A stretch of DNA of 64,000 bases from JAUUSJ01 sp051880475 (lineage in GTDB: Bacteria; Bacillota; Clostridia; Lachnospirales; Lachnospiraceae), in NCBI GenBank assembly GCA_051880475.1, contig JBJEOA010000055.1, forward strand, positions 1 to 64,000. The letters run 5' to 3'. Position 1 is the stretch's first letter; each line of letters starts with the position of its first letter. The notes below the pieces were generated by a model. That model had not been told where the DNA came from. It worked only from the letters and a program-made list of their open reading frames with translations, and ran no database searches. Of this stretch, positions 43,801-52,639 are shown in pieces. The translations under genes were made by a program, and so were the position numbers.

Positions 43801-44697
43801 ATGAATTTTACAATGCTTGCGGGACCACTTATCGGTGCCGTTATCGGATATTTGACAAATAATATTGCAGTGAAGATGTTGTTTCGTCCATTGCGTCCAG
43901 TGAAGATAGGAAAATATACTCTGCCCTTCACTCCTGGAATTATTCCAAAGGGGCAAAGTAGATTAGCTAGAGCAGTGGGCAGTGCTGTCGGAAATAATCT
44001 TTTGACAGAAGATGTATTTGAAAAAAAATTGCTCTCTGATGAGACAATTGGAAAAATGGAAAATTATATCGATGAATTTTTCGAAAAGGAAAAAGAGAGC
44101 GATACGACACTTGAGGAACTTTTAGGAATGATAAGCAGTCCACAGATAGCTGCGCAGCAGATTGAGATGGCAAAGTCTTCCATTACAGAGAGAATGACAA
44201 ATAAGATAAAAGAGGCAAATCTTGGGGCAATTGTTTCTGACGCGGTAGTCGATGCGGCAAAAAAGAAAATCGCCGGAAGCTTTCTAGAGATGATGGTAAG
44301 TGACAATATGCTCAGGTCCATTGCAGGATACGTAGAAGAAAATGTGGAAGAGTATATTGAGGATCACGGAGAGGAAGTCGTTGGGAAGATGGTAGACGAC
44401 GAGGCGGATAATCTGATGAATAAGACAGTAGGAGAAGTCGTAATAACGATGGAGAATAGTCGATTTGACTGGAAAGAAATCCTTATAAATGCTTATAAAA
44501 AACTAATCCGTACAAAGGGAAAAGAGATGGTACAGCAGCTTGATATTCCAAAGATGGTGGAAGAGAGAGTCAATGCGATGGATGTGCTAGAGCTTGAAGA
44601 ACTTGTTATGTCAGTGATGAAAAAAGAACTGAATGCGATTGTAAATCTTGGTGCTTTGATTGGATTTGTAATGGGATTATTAAACTTATTATTTTAA
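43801..44697 (+). CDS. DUF445 family membrane protein
   Basis: 298 residues. AGPLIGAVIGYLTNNIAVKM at the N-terminus, LFRPLRPVKIGKYTLPFTPG and IIPKGQSRLARAVG are the DUF445 (PF04286) signature. One membrane helix lies at each end and a long helical, acidic middle between. Bacillus YheB is a relative; the function is unknown. Separated from cbiP by about 95 nt, it may have its own promoter. Confidence 0.82.
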   Translation: MNFTMLAGPLIGAVIGYLTNNIAVKMLFRPLRPVKIGKYTLPFTPGIIPKGQSRLARAVGSAVGNNLLTEDVFEKKLLSDETIGKMENYIDEFFEKEKESDTTLEELLGMISSPQIAAQQIEMAKSSITERMTNKIKEANLGAIVSDAVVDAAKKKIAGSFLEMMVSDNMLRSIAGYVEENVEEYIEDHGEEVVGKMVDDEADNLMNKTVGEVVITMENSRFDWKEILINAYKKLIRTKGKEMVQQLDIPKMVEERVNAMDVLELEELVMSVMKKELNAIVNLGALIGFVMGLLNLLF

Positions 44698-44752
44698 TAT
44701 TATGATATTCAATCTAAGAAAGGAGGGAGAAAAGGAAACAGTAAAATTTTAT

Positions 44753-44791
44753 ACCTGTCTTTACAGGCATAACCACATAGGCTGAACAGGT
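44753..44791 (+). other. Leader with mutually exclusive short hairpins
   Basis: ACCTGT (44753-44758) can pair with ACAGG at 44763-44767 (tight hairpin) or with ACAGGT at 44786-44791 just before the ribosome binding site (AAAGGAG). The two pairings exclude each other. It could tune translation of the secreted protein that follows. I match it to no known riboswitch. Confidence 0.25.
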
Positions 44792-44811
44792 AAACGAAAG
44801 GAGAGAGAAGT

Positions 44812-45573
44812 ATGAAAATGAAAAAAAGATTTTTGCCAGTATTAATAGCAGTTTTTGCATTTGCCCTCATATTTACGTCAAATCAAGCAATGGCAGCAGA
44901 GAAAACAGGTGAGAAAGGATATCTTGGAGCGAAGGTAGAAGAAGGAAGCTCTGCTTCAGCAAGCTATAGATATGTCACAAACTGCAAATACTATGTTTCT
45001 ATGAAAAAATCAGCAAGTAGTAGCTCTAAAACAATAACAACCGTTCCTTATGCAAATAAAGTAACTTATTTGGGAAAAAGTGGAAGCTATTCTAAAGTTA
45101 AGTTTTATAACGATATGGATAAAAAAACTTATACAGGATATATTAAGTCTTCTTACTTAGCGAGCAGCATATATTTTTACTATGAAGATGTTTATAAGGC
45201 GTTTATGAAATGGAGAGGCATGAGTGGCAAAGTATATTATTCCTATTGTCTTGGACCATATGATTCTATACAGGGGAAAAATATACCAGCGTTGCTTACA
45301 TCAAATTCTAGTAAATCAAGTGGACGCAAGATTTATATGTATGTTTTTATTAGCGGAGATTTAAGAAGAGTTCATTTTAATGGAGTGACAGGTAAATATA
45401 CGTTAACTCCTTCAGGAAGTTGGCTTCTCTATAACAGTAGATATTTAGCATATAAACAAAGTAGTGGAAAATACAGAGTTTTAAGCTGGACTTCCACCTC
45501 AAAAGCTAAATTAGTTACAAAATATATTTCTTCTAGCTATATGAAAACATTAGGTTTTGGAAAATTTTATTAA
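44812..45573 (+). CDS. Secreted SH3-like protein of unknown function
   Basis: 253 residues. Signal peptide: FLPVLIAVFAFALIFTSNQA, cleavage near AMAAE. Residues about 45-118 resemble a bacterial SH3 domain (KYYVSMKKSASSSSKTITTV, TYLGKSGSYSKVKFY, YTGYIKSSYL), a peptidoglycan- or envelope-binding fold. The remaining 130 residues, rich in Ser, Tyr and Lys, match nothing I know. Probably exported to the wall. AAAGGAG precedes the ATG. Confidence 0.65.
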   Translation: MKMKKRFLPVLIAVFAFALIFTSNQAMAAEKTGEKGYLGAKVEEGSSASASYRYVTNCKYYVSMKKSASSSSKTITTVPYANKVTYLGKSGSYSKVKFYNDMDKKTYTGYIKSSYLASSIYFYYEDVYKAFMKWRGMSGKVYYSYCLGPYDSIQGKNIPALLTSNSSKSSGRKIYMYVFISGDLRRVHFNGVTGKYTLTPSGSWLLYNSRYLAYKQSSGKYRVLSWTSTSKAKLVTKYISSSYMKTLGFGKFY

Positions 45574-45589
45574 ATGATGTATCATAATA

Positions 45590-45731
45590 CAATAAAAAGG
45601 TATCTTATATAGATATGATTGCTTTTTTTAGAGTAGTCATATAGTCATATAAATTCAGCTGGGATTGTTTTTGGATAAACTTATATTGCAATCGCAGCTG
45701 AATTTATATCTAATAAGATACTTTTTTATTG
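45590..45731 (+). repeat. Large inverted repeat between convergent genes (terminator or MITE-like)
   Basis: A 142-nt hairpin. Outer arms start CAATAAAAA (45590) and end TTTTTTATTG (45731) and include GTATCTTAT/ATAAGATAC. Inner arms are ATATAAATTCAGCTG (45647-45661) and CAGCTGAATTTATAT (45695-45709). About 30 nt (45617-45646) on the left have no partner, as though inserted. It ends 10 nt before the leftward gene, so it may terminate both transcripts. Confidence 0.55.
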
Positions 45732-45741
45732 CTTGTAAAAA

Positions 45742-46275
45742 CTATTCTTCTTCCTGTTCTTGAACTTTTAAAATTTCATTTAGTGTGTGAAGAAAGGAAT
45801 CTGATTCTTTATTTTCATTCTGCTCTTTGCTTTGGTTTGCCATAAGAAGCGGTAAAAGTTTTAAGAGAATCTCTTGAGTATTTCCATTATTGGAATTAGA
45901 AGAAGAGTAACTAGAAGAGAAAATATCTGGATTATTCTTCATTAATTCCGTATAAGTTTGATACATCTTCATAATATTTCGCATCGTAATAATTTGGTCG
46001 ATTTGTTCTGCCATTTCTGGACTACTATTATTTCGAAGTGCAGTGAGGAGGGAATCAATATTTGGAGGACTATTTTCAAGACCACAGGCAGATAATTTTT
46101 CTTCATCGTCAAATTCCGTGAGTATTTTTTTTATTTCAAGAAATTTAATCGAGAGAGCGAGAGGTTTTCTTAAATGCTCTCCTATGTATGGCATAATAGA
46201 TTCTAACATAGAAAGTTGATTATCTTGCAAAAATTGTTGTAGGGCAAAATTTTCCTTTTGTATTATTTCTTCCAT
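45742..46275 (-). CDS. Hypothetical protein, helical, acidic
   Basis: 177 residues; no family recognised. It is predicted all-helical, with Gln/Glu/Leu-rich stretches (NFALQQFLQDNQLSMLES, EILLKLLPLLMANQSKEQNE), a low-complexity Ser/Asn segment at about residues 120-132, and an acidic C-terminus. No signal peptide or membrane helix. ATG 46275 follows 'aaaggagatattttt'. Ribosome binding site, length and codon pattern support a real gene. Single gene, convergent with the SH3-like gene. Confidence 0.55.
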   Translation of the reverse strand: MEEIIQKENFALQQFLQDNQLSMLESIMPYIGEHLRKPLALSIKFLEIKKILTEFDDEEKLSACGLENSPPNIDSLLTALRNNSSPEMAEQIDQIITMRNIMKMYQTYTELMKNNPDIFSSSYSSSNSNNGNTQEILLKLLPLLMANQSKEQNENKESDSFLHTLNEILKVQEQEEE

Positions 46276-46465
46276 AAAAAATATCTCCTTTCCTTAGATT
46301 AAGATGCCTAATTTCACAGATAGAAATATAAATAAAGTTTTGATTGTTTCGTGATTCACACTCTCACAATCATTACTGTATTTTTATTTATGCTATAAAT
46401 ATGAGAGAAGAAAAAATTTTATGTCTATATTTTTAGTGGAAGAAGAAGGGAAAAGAATAAGAGAG

Positions 46466-46494
46466 TTGTAAAGGAAAAAATCATATGGTAAAAT
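46466..46494 (+). promoter_or_regulatory. Promoter of the metallo-hydrolase gene
   Basis: TTGTAA (46466-46471), a 17-nt spacer and TAAAAT (46489-46494), about 58 nt before ATG 46553. The remainder of the 46276-46552 gap is AT-rich, with nothing else I recognise. Confidence 0.45.
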
Positions 46495-46552
46495 GAAAGA
46501 AAAACGTAAATATATGAGATAATAAATAAATTGATATAAAGAGGAAAAAGAT

Positions 46553-47353
46553 ATGAAACTTACAATATTAGGAACAGGAAATGCAATGGTGACAAAGTAT
46601 TATAATACATGCTTTGTCTTAGAGGAAGAGGAAAAATATTTTATGGTAGATGCCGGCGGTGGAAACGGCATTATGCAGCAGTTAAATAAGGCAAAACTTG
46701 ACTGGAGAGATATGAGAGATATTTTTGTGACACATAAACATATTGACCATATTACAGGAATGATTTGGATGATTCGTCTCTTCGCACAAAATATGGTGGC
46801 AGGTAAAATAGAGGGAGATGTTAATATATACGGTCATGAAGAGGTAGTTGAAATTTTGCAAAAATTATCTAATATGCTTCTTGTAAAAAAACAGGCAAAA
46901 ATGGTTGGTGAGAGAATTCATCTTATTACAGTAGAAGACGGCGATGAATATGAAATCTTAGGAAAAAAAGTAACTTTTTTTGATATCCAGTCCAAAAAGG
47001 ATAAGCAGTTTGGCTTTACAATGTGGCTGAATGAAGAAGAAAAACTAACTTGCTGCGGAGATGAACCGTATAAGGAATGTGAGGAAAAATATGCGAAAAA
47101 TAGCACATGGCTTATGCACGAGGCATTTTGTCTTTACGATCAGGCAGATATATTTAAGCCTTATGAAAAACACCACTCTACAGCAAAAGATGCGGCAGTT
47201 TTAGCAGAGAAGCTAAATATAAAAAATTTAATTTTATATCACACAGAAGAAGCGACCTTTGGGGAGAGAAAAGAATTATATACAAAAGAGGCAAAACAGC
47301 ATTTTAGTGGAGCTGTATACGTGCCAGATGATTTGGAGGTATTAAAACTATGA
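46553..47353 (+). CDS. MBL-fold metallo-hydrolase
   Basis: 266 residues of the metallo-beta-lactamase superfamily, RNase Z-like branch. FVTHKHIDHITGMIWMIRLF carries the HxHxDH zinc motif (about residues 62-67), LTCCGDEPYKECEE supplies the later Asp ligand and WLMHEAFCLYDQ and YHTEE supply late His ligands. It probably cleaves a phosphoester, possibly RNA or a cyclic nucleotide. Its stop overlaps the next start by 4 nt, so it is coupled to the FAD dehydrogenase. Confidence 0.82.
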   Translation: MKLTILGTGNAMVTKYYNTCFVLEEEEKYFMVDAGGGNGIMQQLNKAKLDWRDMRDIFVTHKHIDHITGMIWMIRLFAQNMVAGKIEGDVNIYGHEEVVEILQKLSNMLLVKKQAKMVGERIHLITVEDGDEYEILGKKVTFFDIQSKKDKQFGFTMWLNEEEKLTCCGDEPYKECEEKYAKNSTWLMHEAFCLYDQADIFKPYEKHHSTAKDAAVLAEKLNIKNLILYHTEEATFGERKELYTKEAKQHFSGAVYVPDDLEVLKL

Positions 47354-48726
47354 GATACGATGTCATTATTATCGGAGCGGGACCAGGAGGAATTTTTTCG
47401 GCTTACGAGTTAATTCAAGAAAATAAGGATTTAAAAATAGCGGTTTTTGAGGCTGGAAATTCTCTCGAAAATAGAAAATGTCCGATTGATGGGGAAAAAA
47501 TAAAAACTTGTATTCACTGTAAATCGTGTGCCATTATGAGTGGATTTGGAGGAGCAGGTGCTTTTTCCGATGGAAAATACAATATTACAAATGATTTTGG
47601 TGGAACTCTCTACGAGTATATCGGTAAAAAAGAAGCCATTGAGCTGATGGAGTATGTAGATAAAATTAATATGGAAAATGGAGGAGAAGGAACAAAACTT
47701 TATTCCACCGCTGGAACGGAGTTTAAAAAAATTTGTATCCAAAATAAACTAAAACTTTTGGATGCTTCCGTTCGTCATCTTGGGACAGATATTAATTATA
47801 TTGTACTGCAAAATTTATACGCAAAACTAAAAGAAAGAGTAGATTTTTATTTCCTTACAAAGATTGATAAGATAGAAGTGATAGATTCTGGATATCGAGT
47901 GTATTATAAAGACGGGCAGAGTGCAGAATGTGATAAATGTATTGTTTCTGTGGGAAGAAGTGGAAATAAATGGATGGAAAAAATTTGTGATGAGCTTGAG
48001 ATTGATACGAAGTCTAACCGTGTCGATATCGGTGTGCGCGTAGAGCTTCCAGCCGTTATCTTCTCTCATTTGACAGATGAATTATATGAGAGCAAAATTG
48101 TATATCGCACAGAGAAATTTGAAGATAATGTCAGAACTTTTTGCATGAATCCATATGGAATTGTTGTAAATGAAAATACGAATGGAATTGTCACAGTGAA
48201 TGGGCATAGCTATGAAGACCCAAGCCTTCAGACGGAGAATACAAACTTTGCTCTCTTAGTCGCAAAACATTTCTCTCATCCATTTAAAGACAGCAATGGG
48301 TACGGTGAGAGCATCGCAAGACTTTCTAATATGCTAGGCGGCGGTGTCATCGTGCAAAGATTTGGAGATTTAGTCCGAGGAAGAAGAAGTACTGTAAATC
48401 GCATTGAGGAGGGACTTGTAACTCCTACTTTAGCTGCCACACCGGGAGATTTAAGCCTCGTGCTTCCAAAGAGAATTCTAGACGGAATTATAGAGATGAT
48501 ATATGCTCTTGATAAAATTGCGCCTGGAACAGCAAATGACGATACACTTTTATATGGGGTTGAGGTGAAATTCTATAATATCGAAGTAGATTTAGATAAA
48601 AATCTTGAGACAAAAAAACATAAGGGACTATATGTAATCGGAGACGGCAGCGGAGTAACACATTCCCTCTCTCATGCGTCAGCAAGTGGAGTATATGTCG
48701 CAAGACAGATTTTAGCAAAACTTTAA
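47350..48726 (+). CDS. NAD(P)/FAD-dependent dehydrogenase (COG2509-like)
   Basis: 458 residues. YDVIIIGAGPGGIFSAYELI is the FAD-binding GxGxxG. A Cys cluster (CPIDGEKIKTCIHCKSCAIM, residues about 46-65) is followed by SGFGGAGAFSDGKYN. C-terminal GLYVIGDGSGVTHSLSHASA is the second FAD motif. This matches the uncharacterised COG2509 dehydrogenases. The substrate is unknown. It is coupled to the upstream metallo-hydrolase and followed by a perfect terminator hairpin. Confidence 0.85.
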   Translation: MRYDVIIIGAGPGGIFSAYELIQENKDLKIAVFEAGNSLENRKCPIDGEKIKTCIHCKSCAIMSGFGGAGAFSDGKYNITNDFGGTLYEYIGKKEAIELMEYVDKINMENGGEGTKLYSTAGTEFKKICIQNKLKLLDASVRHLGTDINYIVLQNLYAKLKERVDFYFLTKIDKIEVIDSGYRVYYKDGQSAECDKCIVSVGRSGNKWMEKICDELEIDTKSNRVDIGVRVELPAVIFSHLTDELYESKIVYRTEKFEDNVRTFCMNPYGIVVNENTNGIVTVNGHSYEDPSLQTENTNFALLVAKHFSHPFKDSNGYGESIARLSNMLGGGVIVQRFGDLVRGRRSTVNRIEEGLVTPTLAATPGDLSLVLPKRILDGIIEMIYALDKIAPGTANDDTLLYGVEVKFYNIEVDLDKNLETKKHKGLYVIGDGSGVTHSLSHASASGVYVARQILAKL

Positions 48727-48744
48727 TAAGAATGGTAAGATACG

Positions 48745-48778
48745 AAAACTGGGAAAGGAGTTATCCTTTCCCAGTTTT
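48745..48778. terminator. Bidirectional terminator
   Basis: A 15-bp perfect stem, AAAACTGGGAAAGGA (48745-48759) with TCCTTTCCCAGTTTT (48764-48778), loop GTTA. It lies between convergent genes, touches the leftward gene's stop codon, and has T/A tracts on both sides. Confidence 0.85.
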
Positions 48779-49394
48779 AAAAAGTTCCCTGAAATGTTTT
48801 AAGTGACGCTTTCACTTCTTTTAAAATTTTTTTACTCTCAGAGGTAAGCATCACCGTAATCGTATAGCTTATCTTAGGGGTATAATAAATATTTGTAATA
48901 TTATAAGCAGCCTCTCCATCATTATAGTGAATAGAGTAGGACAGATACTGAATGCCATTTTTTTTCTTTTTAGACTTAAAATCTAAAATCTGAAAATCAA
49001 CATCTGTAAAAGATTCTTTTAAAAGTGCGTTGAGCTCCTTTTTTGAGGAAGGAAGAAGAATATTCTCATTATCTTCCTCCGTTGCTCGCGTAATATCCAT
49101 AAATCCGTAGTCAGACTGAAAAGCAGTTAAATCCTTATCTTCTTCTGAAATTTCCCAGTTTGTATCTGGCAGTGTAATAGAAAATCCTTTATTCTCATCT
49201 TCAAAAAAAGTACTTCCAGTTTTGGAGGGGTCTAATACAATATCCTTATCTTCCTCTGCATTATCTTCTTGTTCTATACTTGAATCTTCTATGGAGGTTG
49301 AAGTCTCCGAGGAAATATTGGCAGATTTCTTTAGACTATGACAGGAACAAAGGATGAGGCAGAAGAATAGGAGAGGTAAAATTTTGTAATTCAT
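48777..49394 (-). CDS. Predicted lipoprotein of unknown function
   Basis: 205 residues. The N-terminus ILPLLFFCLILCSC has a lipobox (L-C-S-C, Cys near residue 18), so it is likely anchored outside the membrane. A Ser/Glu/Asp-rich linker (about 25-60) leads to a 145-residue domain (GFSITLPDTNWEISEEDKDL, ISYTITVMLTSESKKIL) with a beta-rich look like PsbP/DUF1795-type folds; this is only a resemblance. It is the last gene of a leftward block. Confidence 0.65.
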   Translation of the reverse strand: MNYKILPLLFFCLILCSCHSLKKSANISSETSTSIEDSSIEQEDNAEEDKDIVLDPSKTGSTFFEDENKGFSITLPDTNWEISEEDKDLTAFQSDYGFMDITRATEEDNENILLPSSKKELNALLKESFTDVDFQILDFKSKKKKNGIQYLSYSIHYNDGEAAYNITNIYYTPKISYTITVMLTSESKKILKEVKASLKTFQGTF

Positions 49395-49412
49395 GATAAA
49401 ACTCTCCTTTGC

Positions 49413-50018
49413 CTAATGTTTTGAATCGTTATCTGTATAATATTTATCAATAATCTTTTCTACAATCTGTTTCCGGATATAAATATCATAGCTTAACATA
49501 GAGATAAACGAAAAATCAGTTAAAAATGCTCTATCTTCTTCATTGGTGCAGTCTTGAAACGTCTTACTTGCCTCATCATGAGTTTTCATAAGCTGTTTTT
49601 CAATCTCATAATAATATTCATGCTCGACATGAAAAATTTCTTGATATATCTTGGAAAAGTCGATCTCGTCCTTATTTGAATTAGTATAGTATTTATCCGT
49701 CAAAGGTCCAAGTAAATTTTGTATATCAGAAATAGATAAAATATTTTTAAAATAATAAATATAAACAAGCAGATAAAGATGGTTTTTCGAGTATTTCTTT
49801 TTGGTAGGAGGGGGGATAAGTTTATTTTTAGCATAATTATTAATCATCGTTTTAGTCATAATCTTATCCGACTCATATCGTTTACTTTTTTCTAATTGAC
49901 TATCCATAAAGGTGAGAACTTGATCCATATAAAGATCAATATTTGGAAAATCTTCTGGCTTGATATAATCAAGATGAATCCATTGTTTTAACCAATCTAT
50001 CTTCTCATTATTTTTCAT
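49413..50018 (-). CDS. DUF1836 domain protein, MerR-like HTH
   Basis: 201 residues from ATG 50018, 7 nt after AAGGAGAG. The first half (IDWLKQWIHLDYIKPEDFPN, SDKIMTKTMINNYAKNKLIP, HLYLLVYIYYFKNILSISDI) fits DUF1836, a MerR-like helix-turn-helix family of Firmicutes with no known target. Acidic, helical C-terminus. The start overlaps the end of the PHP gene by 11 nt, so they are coupled. Confidence 0.75.
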   Translation of the reverse strand: MKNNEKIDWLKQWIHLDYIKPEDFPNIDLYMDQVLTFMDSQLEKSKRYESDKIMTKTMINNYAKNKLIPPPTKKKYSKNHLYLLVYIYYFKNILSISDIQNLLGPLTDKYYTNSNKDEIDFSKIYQEIFHVEHEYYYEIEKQLMKTHDEASKTFQDCTNEEDRAFLTDFSFISMLSYDIYIRKQIVEKIIDKYYTDNDSKH

Positions 50019-50853
50019 GGGCAATCTCTCCTTGTTCTATCTCTAAAGTATCTTTAGATTCTAGGTTAGTTATTTCAAATTCATCTAAGCTTTTTAAAAA
50101 AGATAAAGTTTCTTTGTCTAAAAGTTCTGCCTTGTTTTGTCTATTTTTTTCTAAAGTATCTAAAAATACATCAACGGAGCGATTTAATATAAGTTCCTCT
50201 GGAAAATGGAGTTCCTCTAAAAGTGGCATGGAGTAATTGTGATTTCCTACATCGACATCGATATGAGAATCACTGTCCATAATAATTGGAACTTGATATT
50301 TTTCACATAGAGTCAACATACAAGTTAAATTCTCTCTTGCATTTTGTCTTGCTCCTCTTGGATGAAGGGAGCTATTGTTTACCTCAAGAATTGTACTGTA
50401 TTTTTTAGCAGCTTTTACGAGAAGTTCGTAGTCAAGAGGATAGTGAGAATCATCTGGATGTCCGATGATGTCCACATATTTATTTCTCATAGCTTTGATA
50501 AGAGCTAGAGTGTTTTGCTCTTTTGTTCCAGGTTTAATACAAGGATAATGAAGACTTGCAATGCGAATATCTGATTTTACTAAAATATCATCTTCTAGGT
50601 CTACATTTCCATTATAATCCATAATATTAAGCTCTACCCCAAACATCAATTTAACACCAAATTTTTCTCGAGGAATAACTCGGAAATTTTGAAAATAAAT
50701 TTTCCCACAACTTCCCGGCATCATAGGGGCATGTTCTGTAATGCCGAGTAATTCCAAGCCTTTTTCGCTAGCTGCCTTTGCCATCTCTGTGATAGTTGAG
50801 TAGGCATGTCCGCTGGCAAGCGTATGGCTATGCATATCTAGTACGTATTTCAT
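50008..50853 (-). CDS. PHP-domain phosphoesterase (YcdX-like)
   Basis: 281 residues. MKYVLDMHSHTLASGHAYST gives the first HxH metal motif, LELLGITEHAPMM the second His, IIGHPDDSHYP and DSDSHIDVDVGNH the later ligands: a complete trinuclear PHP site. YcdX-type enzymes are metal-dependent phosphoesterases acting on small molecules. Length is 30-40 residues beyond YcdX because of an acidic tail. Confidence 0.85.
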   Translation of the reverse strand: MKYVLDMHSHTLASGHAYSTITEMAKAASEKGLELLGITEHAPMMPGSCGKIYFQNFRVIPREKFGVKLMFGVELNIMDYNGNVDLEDDILVKSDIRIASLHYPCIKPGTKEQNTLALIKAMRNKYVDIIGHPDDSHYPLDYELLVKAAKKYSTILEVNNSSLHPRGARQNARENLTCMLTLCEKYQVPIIMDSDSHIDVDVGNHNYSMPLLEELHFPEELILNRSVDVFLDTLEKNRQNKAELLDKETLSFLKSLDEFEITNLESKDTLEIEQGEIAHEK

Positions 50854-50854
50854 T

Positions 50855-51085
50855 TTATTTACCTTCCTCTTCTTTTATTTCTTTTTCCCAGCGCAAAACG
50901 CTAAGAGCAAGAGTGGCAAAGGCAACCATTGCCACACAAATACAAGAGAGACGAAGTCCCTTTTTTAGTTTTTTTGGAATTAAAAGTCCGATTAGCATGC
51001 TAATAGACATGAAACCAAATCCGAGAAGTGCAATATTTTCTAATTCCATTTTTGGAGCATATTTTACAAGTTTTTCTTTTAACAT
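50855..51085 (-). CDS. Small two-helix membrane protein
   Basis: 76 residues from ATG 51085, 5 nt after AAGGAGG; the frame extends upstream without a ribosome binding site. Two hydrophobic helices (IALLGFGFMSISMLIGLLIP, LSCICVAMVAFATLALSVLR) and charged ends. No known family. It ends 1 nt before the PHP gene start. Confidence 0.6.
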   Translation of the reverse strand: MLKEKLVKYAPKMELENIALLGFGFMSISMLIGLLIPKKLKKGLRLSCICVAMVAFATLALSVLRWEKEIKEEEGK

Positions 51086-51208
51086 CTTTTTCCTCCTTTT
51101 TGGAAAGTATATTGAGAAACAATAATATTGTTTCATTTTTAAATGGTGCCTATAAAAACAGGCATATTAGTTCCTATGAAAATTTTTTTTAATTGACTCA
51201 AGAAAAAA

Positions 51209-51499
51209 TTACTTATTTTTGAGTCGATTAAGAACCATATCATAGCCGTCATTTCCGTAGTTAAGAGAGCGGTTAACTCGACTAATTGTCGCGGTAGAAG
51301 CTCCAGTTTTTTCTGCAACTTCTAGATATGTGTGATGTGCCCGCAACATTTTAGCTACCTGCAATCTCTGTGCGAGAGATAAAATTTCATTCACTGTGCA
51401 TAAATCCTCAAAAAATTCGAAACATTCTTCTTTATTTTCTAGGCAGAGAATCGCATCGAATAATTCTTCTACAGCTTTTGTTCGGATTGCTTTTCCCAA
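51209..51499 (-). CDS. YerC/YecD family TrpR-like regulator
   Basis: 96 residues. RTKAVEELFDAILCLENKEE and then LAQRLQVAKMLRAHHTYLEV, TGASTATISRVNRSLNYGND are the YerC/YecD signature, a TrpR-type helix-turn-helix. I take TTG 51499, 7 nt after GGAGG. The usual size of about 100 residues supports it over the 130-residue frame. Its target is unknown. Confidence 0.82.
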   Translation of the reverse strand: MGKAIRTKAVEELFDAILCLENKEECFEFFEDLCTVNEILSLAQRLQVAKMLRAHHTYLEVAEKTGASTATISRVNRSLNYGNDGYDMVLNRLKNK

Positions 51500-51572
51500 A
51501 ATCCCACCTCCAGTCTTTCCTATTATTTTATAATAACATTTCAGTGTAGTGAAGTAAAGAGAAACGAAACGT

Positions 51573-52409
51573 TTATTTTCTCTTTTTTTGAATATATTCA
51601 CTTGGTGTCATACCCTTTTTTTTATGAAACATTTTTGAAAAATATAAATTATTTTCGTAACCAACAGAATTTGCCACGGCAGTAATAGATAAATCGGAAT
51701 GTTTTAATAGATGGCAAGCTTGCTTTAGGCGAAAATCGGATAAATATTGTTTTGGAGATAGGCCGAGCGTTTGCATAAAAGCACGATATAAATGACTTCT
51801 GCTAATTCCGACATAGGTGGCAATATCATCAACCGTAATTGGGAAGGAATAGTGAAATGCAATATAATCAATTCCTTTTTTTGCGTAGTTGCGATAGAAA
51901 TCACTCGTAGAAGGGTGAGGTGGCTTTTCATCCATAAAAAGAGAAAGGGTTAAATAAAGTTCCCCCGTCATCTGGACCGCCTGCAAAATTTCCGTGCCTC
52001 TCACTTGATAAATTTTTAAAAGTTGTTCGGTGATTTGAGCTTTTTTTTCTGAATTAGAAATAACAGGGGAATCTGGAGAAAAACGGGTTGATTCTAAAAT
52101 AATAGGAGCGTCACTTCCGGCAAAGCCAACCCAGTAGTATTCCCAAGGTTCATTTTCGTCAGCAAAATAGCTTACTTCTGTATAAGGATAAATAATAAAA
52201 GTATCTCCCGCATATAAAGTATAGGTTTTATCTTTTGTATAATAGTATCCTTTTCCGGATACAACATGATGAATTAAAAAATGGTCACGAACACCAGGTC
52301 CCCACTGATAGAGTGGTTCGCATTTTTGATATCCTACATTATAGACAGATAACGAAAATATTTCCGTATCTTCTACTTTATATGAATTTTTAAATGTATT
52401 ATTCAGCAT
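51573..52409 (-). CDS. AraC-family regulator with cupin sensor domain
   Basis: 278 residues. N-terminal cupin (VRDHFLIHHVVSGKGYYYTK, YTLYAGDTFIIYPYTEVSYF) binds a ligand, probably a sugar. The C-terminal about 100 residues hold both helix-turn-helices (ISRSHLYRAFMQTLGLSPKQ, SITAVANSVGYENNLYFSKM). It is divergent from galE-galT, and could control galactose or alpha-galactoside genes. ATG 52409 follows AAGGAGG. Confidence 0.88.
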   Translation of the reverse strand: MLNNTFKNSYKVEDTEIFSLSVYNVGYQKCEPLYQWGPGVRDHFLIHHVVSGKGYYYTKDKTYTLYAGDTFIIYPYTEVSYFADENEPWEYYWVGFAGSDAPIILESTRFSPDSPVISNSEKKAQITEQLLKIYQVRGTEILQAVQMTGELYLTLSLFMDEKPPHPSTSDFYRNYAKKGIDYIAFHYSFPITVDDIATYVGISRSHLYRAFMQTLGLSPKQYLSDFRLKQACHLLKHSDLSITAVANSVGYENNLYFSKMFHKKKGMTPSEYIQKKRK

Positions 52410-52432
52410 AATAAAGACCCTCCTTTTTATAT

Positions 52433-52461
52433 AGTATAAAATAAAAGATGAATAGATGCAA
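52433..52461 (-). promoter_or_regulatory. Promoter of the AraC-family gene
   Basis: On the minus strand, TTGCAT (52461-52456), a 17-nt spacer and TATACT (52438-52433), 23 nt before the start codon. Confidence 0.6.
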
Positions 52462-52492
52462 CAAAATTACATGAATAAAATACATTTTCCCA

Positions 52493-52521
52493 TTGAATAA
52501 AATTTCCAAATGAGCAATAAT
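52493..52521 (+). promoter_or_regulatory. Probable galE promoter
   Basis: TTGAAT (52493-52498), a 17-nt spacer and AATAAT (52516-52521), about 118 nt before galE. It is divergent from the AraC promoter by 31 nt, so a shared operator is plausible. Confidence 0.4.
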
Positions 52522-52639
52522 AAATACAACAAAGAAAGAAACAAACAATGATTACTTATCATGCAAAGTACGCTGATTTATTAAAAATGCAAACTCAGCT
52601 GTACGAAAAAGATAGTGAAACCAGAAAGGAAGATTGACA

